A DNA stretch of 64,000 nt from DASSUW01 sp036257565 (GTDB lineage: Bacteria > Actinomycetota > Thermoleophilia > Solirubrobacterales > Solirubrobacteraceae), in contig DATAFH010000056.1 in NCBI GenBank assembly GCA_036257565.1, positions 3,535 to 67,534 on the forward strand, read 5' to 3'. Below, piece by piece: positions 44,249 through 52,874 of the stretch; the first letter of the stretch is position 1; each line of letters starts with the position of its first letter. The notes beneath the pieces are model-generated. The model worked only from the letters and a program-made list of their open reading frames with translations. It was not told the DNA's origin and did no database searches. A program made the translations under genes and the position numbers.

Positions 44249-45246
44249 CACGCTCCCTCGCCGGCATCCGGATCGGCGGGTCGGGCGCGGAGCGCGACCA
44301 CGTCCCCCCGCAGCTCGCCGGCGCCGCTCGCGTGCGGGACGAGCACGGCGGAGCCGCGCGCGAACGGCGTCTCCCCGGCGTCGGTGGCCAGGATGCCGCT
44401 CCCCTCGAGGCCGACGAGCACCGAGAACCCGGGGTCGAGCGCGTCGCCGCCCACCAGGCGCTCGGCGCGGAAGTACGGGTCGGCGGCGACCGGGAGCAGC
44501 CGCGCGCCGACGGGCCCACACAGCTGCGCGACGCGGTCGGTGTCCCAGGCCGCTCGGTCGAGCGCCTCGAGCACGCGGTCCCAGCCGAGGTCGAGGTGCC
44601 CATCGTCCTCGCTGAGCTCGAAGCCCTCCCACTCGAGGACCACCGAGAGGTCGGTGGGCTCCTGCAGCTCGAGCAGCAGGATCCCGGCTCCGATCGCGTG
44701 CGGGGTGCCGGCCGGGACGAAGATCGCGTCACCGGCGGCGACCGGCAGCTCGTGCATCGCGCCGAGCATCGCCACGGCGTCCTGCGCGCGCATCCAGTCG
44801 CGTACCTCGGACAGCTCGACGTCGCGCGTGAAGCCGACGTGGACGCTCGCGCCCGGCTCGGCCTCGAGGATGATCCACGCCTCGGTCTTGCCGCATGAGA
44901 GGCCGAGCGCGTCGCGGGCGAAGGCGCGGCCGGGGTGGAAGTGCACGGGCAGGCGCTGGCCGGCGTCGAGCAGCTTCACGAGCAGCCCAGGGGTGGCGCC
45001 GAAGCGCCGGAGGTGCTCGGCCCCGAGCCAGGGCTCCGGATCGGCGACCATGGCGTCGCGGACCAGCGTCCCGTCCTCGAGCCGGCTCAGCCCACGCGAG
45101 TCCGAGCCGAACGCGGTGTTGACCGCGCCAAGCCACTCCTCCGGCATGTGATCCGAGTCGACCTCCACGCCGCGGAGCCGGGCGATGCGAGCGCCCCCGG
45201 CATAGAAGTGGTGCAGCAGGTTCGGCGGAAGCACGTGCGGCCTCAT
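44245..45246 (-). CDS. manA: Class I mannose-6-phosphate isomerase
   Basis: The 333-residue cupin protein begins NLLHHFYAGGARIARLRG and has the zinc and active-site blocks LPVHFHPGRAFA, KTEAWIILEAE and FVPAGTPHAIGAGILLLELQ. These are the class I phosphomannose isomerase features (mannose-6-P to fructose-6-P), though the protein is of the short bacterial form. Together with a GH92 mannosidase this makes mannose the likely inducer sugar of the LacI operon. Confidence 0.85.
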   Translation of the reverse strand: MRPHVLPPNLLHHFYAGGARIARLRGVEVDSDHMPEEWLGAVNTAFGSDSRGLSRLEDGTLVRDAMVADPEPWLGAEHLRRFGATPGLLVKLLDAGQRLPVHFHPGRAFARDALGLSCGKTEAWIILEAEPGASVHVGFTRDVELSEVRDWMRAQDAVAMLGAMHELPVAAGDAIFVPAGTPHAIGAGILLLELQEPTDLSVVLEWEGFELSEDDGHLDLGWDRVLEALDRAAWDTDRVAQLCGPVGARLLPVAADPYFRAERLVGGDALDPGFSVLVGLEGSGILATDAGETPFARGSAVLVPHASGAGELRGDVVALRARPADPDAGEGAW

Positions 45247-46265
45247 GCCGGAGGGACCTCTCCCGATCCGCGCATGACCAACTCGGTCGGCACCACGACC
45301 CGCTTCGGCGGGCCGTCGGGGGTTTCGAGGCGCTCGAAGGCGAGCTCCGCGGCGTGGGCGCCCATGCGCGAGCTGTCGTGCCGCACGACGGTGACGGGCG
45401 GGGCGAGGAGGTCCGCCAGCTCGAAGTCGTCGAACCCCACCAGCGCGAGCCGCCGGTGCGTTCCCCGCAGGGCCCGCAGCGCGCCGACCGTGTTGCGGTT
45501 GTTGGCGGCGAACAGCGCGGTCGGCTGCCGGTCGGCGGGCAGCGCCAGCAACTCGGACACCACGGCCTCGGCGCGGCCGGTGTCATGGGAGCCGGTCCGC
45601 ACGAGCTCGTCGCGGACCGCCACGCCGGCCGCCGCCATCGCCTCCCGGAAGCCCGTACGGCGCTCGGCGGCCGTGTACAGGTGCTCGTAGTCGCCGATGA
45701 ACGCGATGCGCTCGTGCCCGTGCGCCAGCAGGTGCGCGGTCGCCGTACGAGCCCCGCCGACGTTGTCGAGCAGGACCTGGTCGGCGCCGATGCCGCTCGG
45801 CGGCCGGTCGAGGAACACGACCGGCGTGCCGTCCGCGGTCTCGCGGGCGAGGTAGGAGTGATCGCGCGAGGCGGGTACCAGCAGCAGTGCGTCGACGCGC
45901 CGCCGCAGCAGCGAGTGCACGAGCTCCTGCTCGCGGGCGGGATCCTCCTCGCACGACGCGGTGATGAGCAGATACCCACGCTCCCATGCGGCCCGCTCGA
46001 CCGCCTGGGCGATGGCGGAGTAGAACGGGTTCGCCGCGTCCTCGATGACGAGCCCGAGCGTGGACGACGTGCGGCCCTGGCGGAGCGAGCGGGCGAGGTC
46101 GTTGCGCCGGAAGCCCAGCTCCTCGATCGCCTTCGCCACGCGGTCCGCCGTCGCCGCGGAGACGCCCGCCTCCGCGTTGATGGCCCGCGAGACCGTCTTG
46201 AGGCTGACGCCCGCGCGCGCTGCGACGTCGCGCATCGTCGGACGCATGGGGGCCTGGGGCCGCAT
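45243..46265 (-). CDS. LacI family transcriptional regulator
   Basis: The 340-residue protein has the LacI helix-turn-helix MRDVAARAGVSLKTVSRAIN and hinge helix ELGFRRNDLARSLRQGRT, followed by the periplasmic-binding-like effector domain (LGLVIEDAANPFYSAIAQAV, FIGDYEHLYTAAERRTGF, ALVGFDDFELADLL). ATG 46265 overlaps the PfkB stop. It probably binds TGACAACGTTGTCA upstream of the GH92 gene and releases it on binding a sugar or sugar phosphate; that link is inferred. Confidence 0.93.
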   Translation of the reverse strand: MRPQAPMRPTMRDVAARAGVSLKTVSRAINAEAGVSAATADRVAKAIEELGFRRNDLARSLRQGRTSSTLGLVIEDAANPFYSAIAQAVERAAWERGYLLITASCEEDPAREQELVHSLLRRRVDALLLVPASRDHSYLARETADGTPVVFLDRPPSGIGADQVLLDNVGGARTATAHLLAHGHERIAFIGDYEHLYTAAERRTGFREAMAAAGVAVRDELVRTGSHDTGRAEAVVSELLALPADRQPTALFAANNRNTVGALRALRGTHRRLALVGFDDFELADLLAPPVTVVRHDSSRMGAHAAELAFERLETPDGPPKRVVVPTELVMRGSGEVPPA

Positions 46266-47164
46266 CACGGCATTGTCCGCGATCGCGGTGCGACCGGCGC
46301 CTCCATGGCGCCCATCACGCCGACCGAGCGTGCGGCCGTCTCGCAGGCGAAGCTCGTGGCCGCGATCTCGTCGAGGCCGTCGCGGAGCGCCGTGACGAGC
46401 GCAGCCGCGAACGTGTCGCCGGCGCCCGTGGGGTCGACCTCCTCCTGCTCGGCGACCGGGACCGGGACCGGATCGAGGCCGACCGGCCCGCCGAACACGC
46501 GCGCGCCCGCGCCCCCGCGCGTCTCGCAGATGATCCGGCCGTCGCGGGCGAGGTCGTCCGCGTCGAGCCCGAGGGCACTGAGCTCGCCCTCCGACGGCAG
46601 CAGCACGTGGGCCACGCGCGCCAGCCGCGCCACCCGCTCGCGCGTCGCGCGGTCGGCGTCCGCGCGCACGTTGGGATCGAGCGAGATCCTGCCGCCGCGC
46701 TCGAGCACCGTCGCGGCGGCCGCCTCGACGACCCCGGCCGGCGTGCCGCCGAACCCGATGGTGGAGCCGGAGACATGCAGCCAGTCGGCGCGCTCCGCCA
46801 GCCGCTGCGCGCGCGTGGGGTCCAGCTCGACGGCCGCGGAGTCCGGGACGGAGAACCAGAAGCTCCGCGTGGCGTCGTCGTGGTAGCTCACGAAGGCGGT
46901 CGCAGTGGCGCGCCGTGGGTCGACCCGGATGCCTTCCCCGCTGACGCCGTCGCGGCGCATGCGCTCGCGGAACGCGTCGCCGAAGGCGTCGTCGCCGACG
47001 CACCCGACGAGCGCGGTCGGCGCCCCCAGCCGCGCGGCGACCGACGCGAAGATCGCCGGCGCGCCGCTCGGGAACGGCCCGGCCCAGGTTCCCGGCTCGG
47101 CGAGGCGGCCGTCCGACGGCTCGCGACGGAACTCCACCAGGGCTTCTCCGACGGCGAGGATCAT
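46265..47164 (-). CDS. PfkB family carbohydrate kinase (fructokinase/KDG-kinase-like)
   Basis: The 299-residue protein starts MILAVGEALVEFRREP, with PSGAPAIFASVAARLGAPTA and the C-terminal PfkB signature DPTGAGDTFAAAL containing the catalytic Asp. The N-terminal EALVEF pattern is found in fructokinases and 2-keto-3-deoxygluconate kinases. It is first in the LacI operon; its promoter must lie in the 33-bp gap shared with the divergent 1-PFK-type gene. Confidence 0.9.
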   Translation of the reverse strand: MILAVGEALVEFRREPSDGRLAEPGTWAGPFPSGAPAIFASVAARLGAPTALVGCVGDDAFGDAFRERMRRDGVSGEGIRVDPRRATATAFVSYHDDATRSFWFSVPDSAAVELDPTRAQRLAERADWLHVSGSTIGFGGTPAGVVEAAAATVLERGGRISLDPNVRADADRATRERVARLARVAHVLLPSEGELSALGLDADDLARDGRIICETRGGAGARVFGGPVGLDPVPVPVAEQEEVDPTGAGDTFAAALVTALRDGLDEIAATSFACETAARSVGVMGAMEAPVAPRSRTMP

Positions 47165-47197
47165 GCGCGCGACTGTATGGCCTTATCGTGGCGCGCG

Positions 47198-48112
47198 ATG
47201 ATCGCGACGGTCACGCTCAACCTCGCGCTCGACCTGACGTACACGATCCCCGAGGTCGTCTGGCACGCCGCGAATCGGGTGACGAGCGTGCACGAGCGCG
47301 CCGGCGGCAAGGGCGTCAACGTCTCCAGCGTCCTGCATGCCCTCGGCCACGAGACGATCGTGTGCGGCTTCTCGGGCGGGCCGACCGGCGAGGCGATCGC
47401 GGCCGACCTCGCGGAGGCGGGGCTGGAGGCCGTCCTCACCCCGATCGGCGGTCACAGCCGCCGGACCGTGGCGGTGGTCGACGGCGCCGCGGGCGACGCG
47501 ACCGGCTTCTGGGAGCCCGGGCCCACGATCGAGCCGGACGAGTGGCACGCCTTCCTGCGCTCGTACGACAACGTGATCGCAGACGCCGCCGCGGTCGTGC
47601 TGGCCGGGAGCCTGCCGGCGGGGATCGCCGTCGACGCGTACGCCGAGCTCTGCCGCCGCGCTCGAGAGGCCGGGGTCGCCGCGGTGCTCGACGCGGACGG
47701 CGACGCGCTGCGCGCCGGCCTGGCCGGGCGGCCGGCGCTGGTCAAGCCCAACCGCGACGAGCTGGCCCGTGCGGTGGGCGGCGGTGACCCGATCGCCGCC
47801 GCCGAGCAGCTGCGCACCGCGGGCGCGGACGCTGTGGTGGTCTCGCGCGGAGCGGAGGGCCTGCTGGCCGTGACCGCCGAGGGCCGCTGGAGCGCCGCCC
47901 CCGGCGAGTCCGTCGCCGGCAACCCGACCGGGGCCGGCGACGCCGCGGTGGCCGCACTGACCATCGGCCTCGTCGAGCGTCGCCCCTGGCCGGACCGCAT
48001 CGCCGACGCGGTGGCGCTGTCCGCCGCCGCGGTCGGCGCGCCGCTGGCCGGCGGCTTCGACGAGGCGCTCTACCGGCGCCACCGGGACCACGTGGCCGCG
48101 GAGGTCTCCTGA
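47198..48112 (+). CDS. 1-phosphofructokinase-type hexose kinase
   Basis: The 304-residue PfkB protein has the 1-PFK/LacC-type start MIATVTLNLALDLTYTIPEV, the sugar-binding AGGKGVNVSSVLHALGHET and the signature NPTGAGDAAVAAL. Such kinases phosphorylate fructose-1-P or tagatose-6-P. There is no good ribosome site before ATG 47198. It converges on the DUF2090 gene with a 1-bp gap. A second LacC-like kinase is encoded at 57132-58076. Confidence 0.87.
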   Translation: MIATVTLNLALDLTYTIPEVVWHAANRVTSVHERAGGKGVNVSSVLHALGHETIVCGFSGGPTGEAIAADLAEAGLEAVLTPIGGHSRRTVAVVDGAAGDATGFWEPGPTIEPDEWHAFLRSYDNVIADAAAVVLAGSLPAGIAVDAYAELCRRAREAGVAAVLDADGDALRAGLAGRPALVKPNRDELARAVGGGDPIAAAEQLRTAGADAVVVSRGAEGLLAVTAEGRWSAAPGESVAGNPTGAGDAAVAALTIGLVERRPWPDRIADAVALSAAAVGAPLAGGFDEALYRRHRDHVAAEVS

Positions 48113-48113
48113 C

Positions 48114-49028
48114 CTAGGCGGTCGCCGTGGCGCTCTCGTAGAGGTCGATCGTGCTCCGGTAGTTCTCCGCGATCGTCTCGACGGCCGTCTCGCGGTCGGT
48201 GTCTCCGGCGAGCCAGCCCTTGAGCGCGTCCCAGAAGATCGTGCGCCCGATCGCGAAGCCAACGAAGCCGTCGACGGTCGCCGCCTGTCGCAGCCAGTGC
48301 GCGACCGTGGCCCCGTCGGCGCCGGCGCCCAGCACGACGCAGGCGACGTCGTCGCGGCCCCCGGCGCGGGCGGCGTCCGCCACCAGCCGGCAGTCCTCGG
48401 CGCTGTCCAGGCCCTCGACCTTCCAGATGTCGGGCTCGACGCCGGCCTCCTGCAGCTCGGCGATCGCGGCGGCGGCGAGCTGCGGCCGCAGCTCGATCGC
48501 GTACCGCTCGGAGTCGGACTCCAGCGACGCGAGCTGGTGGGGCTCCGGCGGCACGAGGAGCTCGAACAGGTACTTGGTTGTGCGGGGAGCGAGATAGTCC
48601 GAGAGTCGCGCTAGCCGCTCGGCCTGACGGCGGTTGAGCTCGCGGTCGCCCTCGGGGTTGTAGCGGGCGAGGATCTTCACGAAGTCGGGCTCGAACGCCT
48701 CGATGTGGGTCGCGAAGTCCTCGCCGTACACGAAGTCGAACTCCGGCACCGAGCTCGTCTCGGCCGAGATCGCGAACGGCAGCCCGAGCCGCTTGGCCTC
48801 GCGGGCCACGGCCGCGCCGTTCTCCTCGTCGATGAGGGCGCCGACGGTGCCTGCGGGGGCCGACTCGGCGGCGACCAGCAGGCCGTCGAGGATGATGCGC
48901 TTGGCCTCGCGGATGCGCTCGCTCTCGGCGGGCGTCGGCGTGCCCTCGATGCCGAACAGCTTCGTCTGGAACGACGTCCGGTGATCGAACGCGAGAATGT
49001 ACAGGGGCTTGTCGTAGCCGGGGTTCAC
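48114..49028 (-). CDS. DUF2090 family aldolase (IolJ-like)
   Basis: The 304-residue TIM-barrel protein starts KPLYILAFDHRTSFQTKLFG and contains ALIDEENGAAVAREAKRLGL, AISAETSSVPEFDF, FELLVPPEPHQ and DIWKVEGLDSAEDCR with a likely Schiff-base Lys. DUF2090 is best known fused to IolC, where it cleaves 2-deoxy-5-keto-gluconate-6-P; stand-alone forms are class I aldolases of unproven substrate. The gene follows the phosphofructokinase gene in the same direction after 19 nt. Confidence 0.85.
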   Translation of the reverse strand: MNPGYDKPLYILAFDHRTSFQTKLFGIEGTPTPAESERIREAKRIILDGLLVAAESAPAGTVGALIDEENGAAVAREAKRLGLPFAISAETSSVPEFDFVYGEDFATHIEAFEPDFVKILARYNPEGDRELNRRQAERLARLSDYLAPRTTKYLFELLVPPEPHQLASLESDSERYAIELRPQLAAAAIAELQEAGVEPDIWKVEGLDSAEDCRLVADAARAGGRDDVACVVLGAGADGATVAHWLRQAATVDGFVGFAIGRTIFWDALKGWLAGDTDRETAVETIAENYRSTIDLYESATATA

Positions 49029-49047
49029 GGGTTGGCTCCTTGGATGT

Positions 49048-50007
49048 CTAACGATGGGTGGCGGTGGCCGCCGGGAGGAGCGGGACGGGTGCGACAGTGC
49101 CGTCGGACGTGAGCCCGACGAACGCCGACTCGCCTTCGATCAGCCGGTCCACGGCGACGCGGCCGGCGGCCTGGCCGAGCGCGCGGTCGAGGGCCGAAGG
49201 CGTCGCCGCGCGCTGCGTGTGGCCGAGGATCGTGGGATGCACGCGCACGCCGCTGCGCTCCGCGAGCGCCTCGGCGATGCGGACCGCGTCGCCGACGGCC
49301 TCCGACATGACGGCGATCGCCGAGCCGCTCACCGACAGCTCGCGCAGGCGGGCGGCGAGCACGTCGAGGTCGTAGGGGCGTTCGGGCACGAGCACGTCGT
49401 CGATCCCGGCCGCGACCGCGACCGCCTCGGCGAGGTAGCCGTTGGGCGCGCCGAGCGTCTGCACGAGGAAGGCGCGGCCCGGCAGCGACCGCCCGGTGAT
49501 GCGCAGGCGGTCGATGGCGTCCATCGCGTACCCGATCGCCGAGTCCATGCCGATCGTGAGATCGGTGCCCTCGAGGTCGCGGTCGATCGTCGCGGGGACG
49601 ACCGCCACCGGCACCGTATGAGCGAGGGCGCGCGCGCCGCGCGTCGAGCCGTGGCCGCCGATCACCACGAGGCCGCGGAGCGAGAGCGCCTCCACGGCGG
49701 CACCGCACTCGGCGAGCCCGCCCGGCTCGCGCAGCTTCGGCCAGCGGCTCGTGCCGAGCCAGGTGCCGGGCTCGTGCATGTGGGTGCGCGCCTGCAGGGC
49801 GGTGATCGGCTCGGTGCGCCGGGCCGCCAGCCCCGCGAAGCCCCCGAACACGCCCAGCGCCCGCGCTCCGATCTGAGCGCCCAGCGGGCCGCGTTCGAGG
49901 TCGGCCAGCCGATGCTCCTCGAGCTGCTCGAGCCGCTCGCACGCGCCCGCGATCACGGCGTTCATGCCGGGGGAGTCGCCGCCGCTGGTGAGGATGCCGA
50001 TGGTCAC
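49048..50007 (-). CDS. pfkA: 6-phosphofructokinase-like protein with altered GGDGS motif
   Basis: GTG 50007 opens VTIGILTSGGDSPGMNAVI, the ATP-PFK start; 319 residues. The Mg/ATP motif normally GGDGS reads IGGHGSTRGA (His119), while the catalytic TID (140-142) and EGTDLTIGMDSA are kept. Such a substitution may change metal or phosphate-donor use. Promoter elements TTGACC and TATAAC with 17-nt spacing end 7 nt before the GTG, so the mRNA is predicted to be leaderless. It is divergent from the ROK kinase gene. Confidence 0.88.
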   Translation of the reverse strand: MTIGILTSGGDSPGMNAVIAGACERLEQLEEHRLADLERGPLGAQIGARALGVFGGFAGLAARRTEPITALQARTHMHEPGTWLGTSRWPKLREPGGLAECGAAVEALSLRGLVVIGGHGSTRGARALAHTVPVAVVPATIDRDLEGTDLTIGMDSAIGYAMDAIDRLRITGRSLPGRAFLVQTLGAPNGYLAEAVAVAAGIDDVLVPERPYDLDVLAARLRELSVSGSAIAVMSEAVGDAVRIAEALAERSGVRVHPTILGHTQRAATPSALDRALGQAAGRVAVDRLIEGESAFVGLTSDGTVAPVPLLPAATATHR

Positions 50008-50014
50008 GGTCAAC

Positions 50015-50043
50015 GTTATATCGCGCCGGATCGAACGGGTCAA
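50015..50043 (-). promoter_or_regulatory. Sigma70-type promoter of the phosphofructokinase gene
   Basis: On the minus strand TTGACC (50043-50038), a 17-nt spacer and TATAAC (50020-50015) form a near-consensus promoter. The GTG start at 50007-50005 lies 7 nt after the -10 box, where transcription itself should begin, predicting a leaderless transcript. Confidence 0.7.
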
Positions 50044-50059
50044 GAAGTAATCGTGCGCA

Positions 50060-50075
50060 ACCGTAAGTAAACGGT
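50060..50075. promoter_or_regulatory. Inverted repeat ACCGT-N6-ACGGT before the ROK gene
   Basis: The perfect 5-bp arms flank AAGTAA, a hexamer that also occurs at 50045-50050. It lies 15 nt before the ROK start and upstream of the phosphofructokinase promoter, so it could be a shared operator. The cognate regulator is unknown; the DeoR protein encoded downstream is a candidate. Confidence 0.4.
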
Positions 50076-50089
50076 GATACGGTTCCGGG

Positions 50090-51121
50090 ATGCGAGGTAA
50101 GCGCGTGACCGTCGGCGTCGACCTCGGCGGCACGAAACTGCTGGGCGCCGTCGTCGACGAGGCGGGCGCCGTGTCGTCGCTGCTGCGATGGCCCGGTCGG
50201 GTCCGGCAGTACGACCGCGCTCTGGCCGCGATCGCGTCGCTCGTGGAGCGCCTTGAGGGGGAGGCGAACGAGCGCGACGAGACCGTCGTGGCGGTCGGCG
50301 TCGCCGCCGCGGCGTTCCTCGACGCCGACCGCGAGCACGTGCGGGACGCGACGAACCTGCTGGGCTGGAGCGGCCGCCCCTTCCGCGCCGACATCAGCGC
50401 GCGGCTCGGGCTCCCGGTGGTGGTCGAGAACGACGGCAACGCAGCCGCATGGGGCGAGTACGGACACGGTGCCGCGGCCGGCGAGCCGTGCGTCGTGATG
50501 GCCACGGTCGGCACCGGGATCGGGGGTGGGATCGTGATCGACGGCCGTCTCGTGGCCGGCGGCTCCGGCGTCGCGGCAGAGCTCGGGCACGTGCAGGTCG
50601 TCCCGGACGGGCGCCCGTGCGGCTGCGGCGCGGCCGGCTGCCTCGAGGAGTACGCGAGCGGGACGGCGCTCACCCGCTCGGTCCGCGCCGCGGCGGCGGC
50701 CGATCCCGCCGGCGCCTCGCGGCTGCTGGCTCTGGCCGGAGGCGATCCCGAGGGGATCGACGGCCCGCTGATCACGGCGCTCGCGATCGACGGCGACCCG
50801 GCCGCGCGCGGCGCGCTGGCCGAGCTCGGCATCTGGCTCGGCGTGGGCCTCGCCCAGGTCGCCACGATCCTCGACCCAAGCATCGTGATCGTGGGCGGCG
50901 GCCTGGCAGGCGCCGCCGGCGAGCTGATCATCGGGCCTGCGCGCGATGCCTACGGGGCGAGAGCGAGGCTGCGGGCGCCCGCGCCGCTCCGAGCCGCGGC
51001 GCTGGGCAACACCGCCGGACTCGTCGGTGCGGCGGCGCTCGCACTTTCGGCCTGGACTCGAGAACCGCACAAACTGCGCGCGACCGAAACACAACGCACG
51101 CCAAGTAGCGACCGCTGGTAG
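50090..51121 (+). CDS. ROK family sugar kinase (glucokinase-like)
   Basis: The 343-residue protein has the ATP-binding VGVDLGGTKLLGAVVDEAG, sugar-binding VVENDGNAAAWGEYGHGAAAG in two pieces, VGTGIGGGIVIDGRL, and the ROK zinc signature ELGHVQV...CGCGAAGCLEEYASG. No N-terminal helix-turn-helix is present, so it is a kinase, not a repressor. Likely substrates are glucose, mannose or fructose. It is followed after 12 nt by the DeoR gene. Confidence 0.93.
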   Translation: MRGKRVTVGVDLGGTKLLGAVVDEAGAVSSLLRWPGRVRQYDRALAAIASLVERLEGEANERDETVVAVGVAAAAFLDADREHVRDATNLLGWSGRPFRADISARLGLPVVVENDGNAAAWGEYGHGAAAGEPCVVMATVGTGIGGGIVIDGRLVAGGSGVAAELGHVQVVPDGRPCGCGAAGCLEEYASGTALTRSVRAAAAADPAGASRLLALAGGDPEGIDGPLITALAIDGDPAARGALAELGIWLGVGLAQVATILDPSIVIVGGGLAGAAGELIIGPARDAYGARARLRAPAPLRAAALGNTAGLVGAAALALSAWTREPHKLRATETQRTPSSDRW

Positions 51122-51133
51122 GGTCAGCCGAAA

Positions 51134-51931
51134 ATGGAGCGAGAGCCGGGTAGCGACAGCCATGTGTTCGCGGACGAGCGGCAGGCGCGGATCGCCGAGC
51201 TGGTCTCCGTTCGCGGTCGCGCTCGCATCGGCGAGCTGTCGAAGCTGTTCGGGGTCACCGAGCCGACCATCCGCAAGGATCTCAAGGTGCTCCACGCCCG
51301 CGGCCTGCTCAAGCGCACGCACGGCGGGGCGCTCGCCACGCAGCGGGTCGTCGAGCGGGAGTTCGCGGGCCGTCAGGCGTCCAACATCGCGGCGAAGGAG
51401 GCGATCGCCCGCCGCTGCGTCGGCCTGATCCAGGACGGCGACTCGGTCTTCCTCGACAGCGGCACGACGGTGCAGGCGATCGCCAGTGCGATCGCCGGCA
51501 ACGGCAACCGCCTCATGCTGTCGGCGCTCACCACCAGCGTAGGCGTGGCCACGACGCTGGCGGACGTTCCCGGAGTCGACTGCGTGCTCCTCGGCGGCCA
51601 GCTCCGGCGCGTCGACGGGGCGCTGGTCGGAGCCCTTGCGCTTGAGAACCTGCAGCGGTTCACGTTCACGTTGGCGTTCATCGGCGTGAGCGGGTTCTCG
51701 GAGATGGGCATCAGCGTCGGCAGCCTCGCGGAGGCCGCGGTCAAGGCCGACGCGATCGAGCGCGCCCGCCGCGTCGTGCTCGCGATCGACCACTCGAAGG
51801 TGGGCACGACCGACTTCGCGCGGATTGCCGGGCTTGACACGATTGACATCGTTGTCATGGACGAAGCGACGCCGGCCGTCGAGGAGCTGTGCGCCGCCTA
51901 CGACATCGAGCTGCTGACCGCCGACCGCTAA
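51134..51931 (+). CDS. DeoR family transcriptional regulator
   Basis: The 265-residue protein has the DeoR helix-turn-helix (ERQARIAELVSVRGRARIGEL and FGVTEPTIRKDLKVLHARGLL in pieces, with RTHGGAL) and the DeoRC sugar-phosphate sensor with FLDSGTTVQAIASAI, LGGQLRRVDGALVG and FIGVSGFSEMGISV. DeoR proteins respond to phosphorylated sugar intermediates. It stands directly before the ABC transporter operon, whose promoter carries direct repeats likely to be its operator. Confidence 0.93.
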   Translation: MEREPGSDSHVFADERQARIAELVSVRGRARIGELSKLFGVTEPTIRKDLKVLHARGLLKRTHGGALATQRVVEREFAGRQASNIAAKEAIARRCVGLIQDGDSVFLDSGTTVQAIASAIAGNGNRLMLSALTTSVGVATTLADVPGVDCVLLGGQLRRVDGALVGALALENLQRFTFTLAFIGVSGFSEMGISVGSLAEAAVKADAIERARRVVLAIDHSKVGTTDFARIAGLDTIDIVVMDEATPAVEELCAAYDIELLTADR

Positions 51932-51940
51932 CACGGTTTG

Positions 51941-51991
51941 TTCCGATCACTTTCGATCAGGCTTGACTTTGAGCAGAAGCGCGTCTACTAT
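51941..51991 (+). promoter_or_regulatory. ABC-operon promoter with DeoR-type direct repeats
   Basis: TTGACT (51963-51968) and TACTAT (51986-51991) are separated by 17 nt, close to the sigma70 consensus. Immediately upstream two 10-bp direct repeats TTCCGATCAC / TTTCGATCAG (51941-51960) fit a DeoR-type operator touching the -35 box. The leader of about 105 nt contains an AGCCGG/CCGGCT hairpin (52049-52072). Confidence 0.65.
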
Positions 51992-52087
51992 CGCCGCGAC
52001 CCGGCGGTAAATAGGTTCCCGGGTCGGAGGAAGTGTCAAGAGAGGGAGAGCCGGGCGGAATCTGCGCCGGCTGTGAGGAGAGGTGCA

Positions 52088-52111
52088 ATGCGAGGGGTCA
52101 TCCATGCCTGA
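52088..52111 (+). CDS. 7-residue ORF overlapping the ABC ATPase start
   Basis: ATG 52088 sits behind GAGGAGAGG and encodes MRGVIHA with its TGA at 52109-52111, overlapping the ATPase ATG at 52104 in another frame. A ribosome finishing it would stop right at the ATPase start, so coupled translation is plausible. It could equally be chance. Confidence 0.3.
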   Translation: MRGVIHA

Positions 52112-52874
52112 GCCGGTTCTGGAGGCGCGGGATGTCGTGAAGACGTTCGGGCGCGTGCAGGCGCTGCGCGGCGCGAGCTTCACGGTCTATCCGCAGGAGG
52201 TCGTCGCGCTCGTCGGCGACAACGGCGCCGGCAAGAGCACCCTGGTGAAGACGCTCGTGGGCGTCCACCCGCCCGACAGGGGCCAGATCTTGTTCGAGGG
52301 CAAGCCGGTCGAAATCCACACGCCGCACGACGCCCGCGACCTGGGCATCGAGACCGTGTTCCAGGACCTGGCGCTGGCAGCGGAGATCGACCCCGCCGCG
52401 AACATGTTCCTCGGCCGCGAGGTGCTGCGGCCGGGGCTGCTCGGCAAGCTCGGGTTCCTCGACAAGGCCACGATGCGCCGCCGCAGCGACGAGGCGTTCA
52501 AGAGCCTCGGCGTGAGGATCCAGGACACGAGCGCGCGGGTGGCGAACATGTCAGGTGGTCAGCGCCAGGGCATCGCGATCTGCCGTGCGGTGACGTGGGC
52601 GAAGCGCGTGGTGTTCATGGACGAGCCGACCGCCGCGCTCGGCGTTGTCCAGACGCGCAACGTGCTCGAGCAGGTCCGGCGCGTGCGCGAGCAAGGCCTG
52701 TCGGTGGTGCTCATCAGCCACAACATGCCCGAGGTGTTCGAGGTCGCCGACCGGATCGAGGTCTTGCGGCTCGGCACCCGCGTCGCGCGGCTCAAGCCCA
52801 GCGAGGTGTCGATGGAGGACGTCGTGGCCGCCATGACCGGCGCGCTGACGTTCCACGAGGAGGAGAAGTCATGA
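52104..52874 (+). CDS. Sugar ABC transporter ATP-binding protein
   Basis: The 256-residue single-cassette ATPase has Walker A VGDNGAGKSTLVKTL (about residues 40-54), signature NMSGGQRQGIAICRA, Walker B VVFMDEPTAAL and switch His in VVLISHNMPEV. It resembles one half of RbsA/XylG; with a single cassette it must act as a dimer with the RbsC-type permease. ATG 52104 follows GAGGGG; GTG 52083 is a poorer in-frame option. Ends in an ATGA overlap with the permease gene. Confidence 0.93.
   Translation: MPEPVLEARDVVKTFGRVQALRGASFTVYPQEVVALVGDNGAGKSTLVKTLVGVHPPDRGQILFEGKPVEIHTPHDARDLGIETVFQDLALAAEIDPAANMFLGREVLRPGLLGKLGFLDKATMRRRSDEAFKSLGVRIQDTSARVANMSGGQRQGIAICRAVTWAKRVVFMDEPTAALGVVQTRNVLEQVRRVREQGLSVVLISHNMPEVFEVADRIEVLRLGTRVARLKPSEVSMEDVVAAMTGALTFHEEEKS

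Noticed and set aside
51844..51857. TGACATCGTTGTCA, one base pair off the LacI operator, inside the DeoR gene
   Set aside because: It lies in codons for a well-conserved IDIVVMD strand and is most simply explained by coding constraint.
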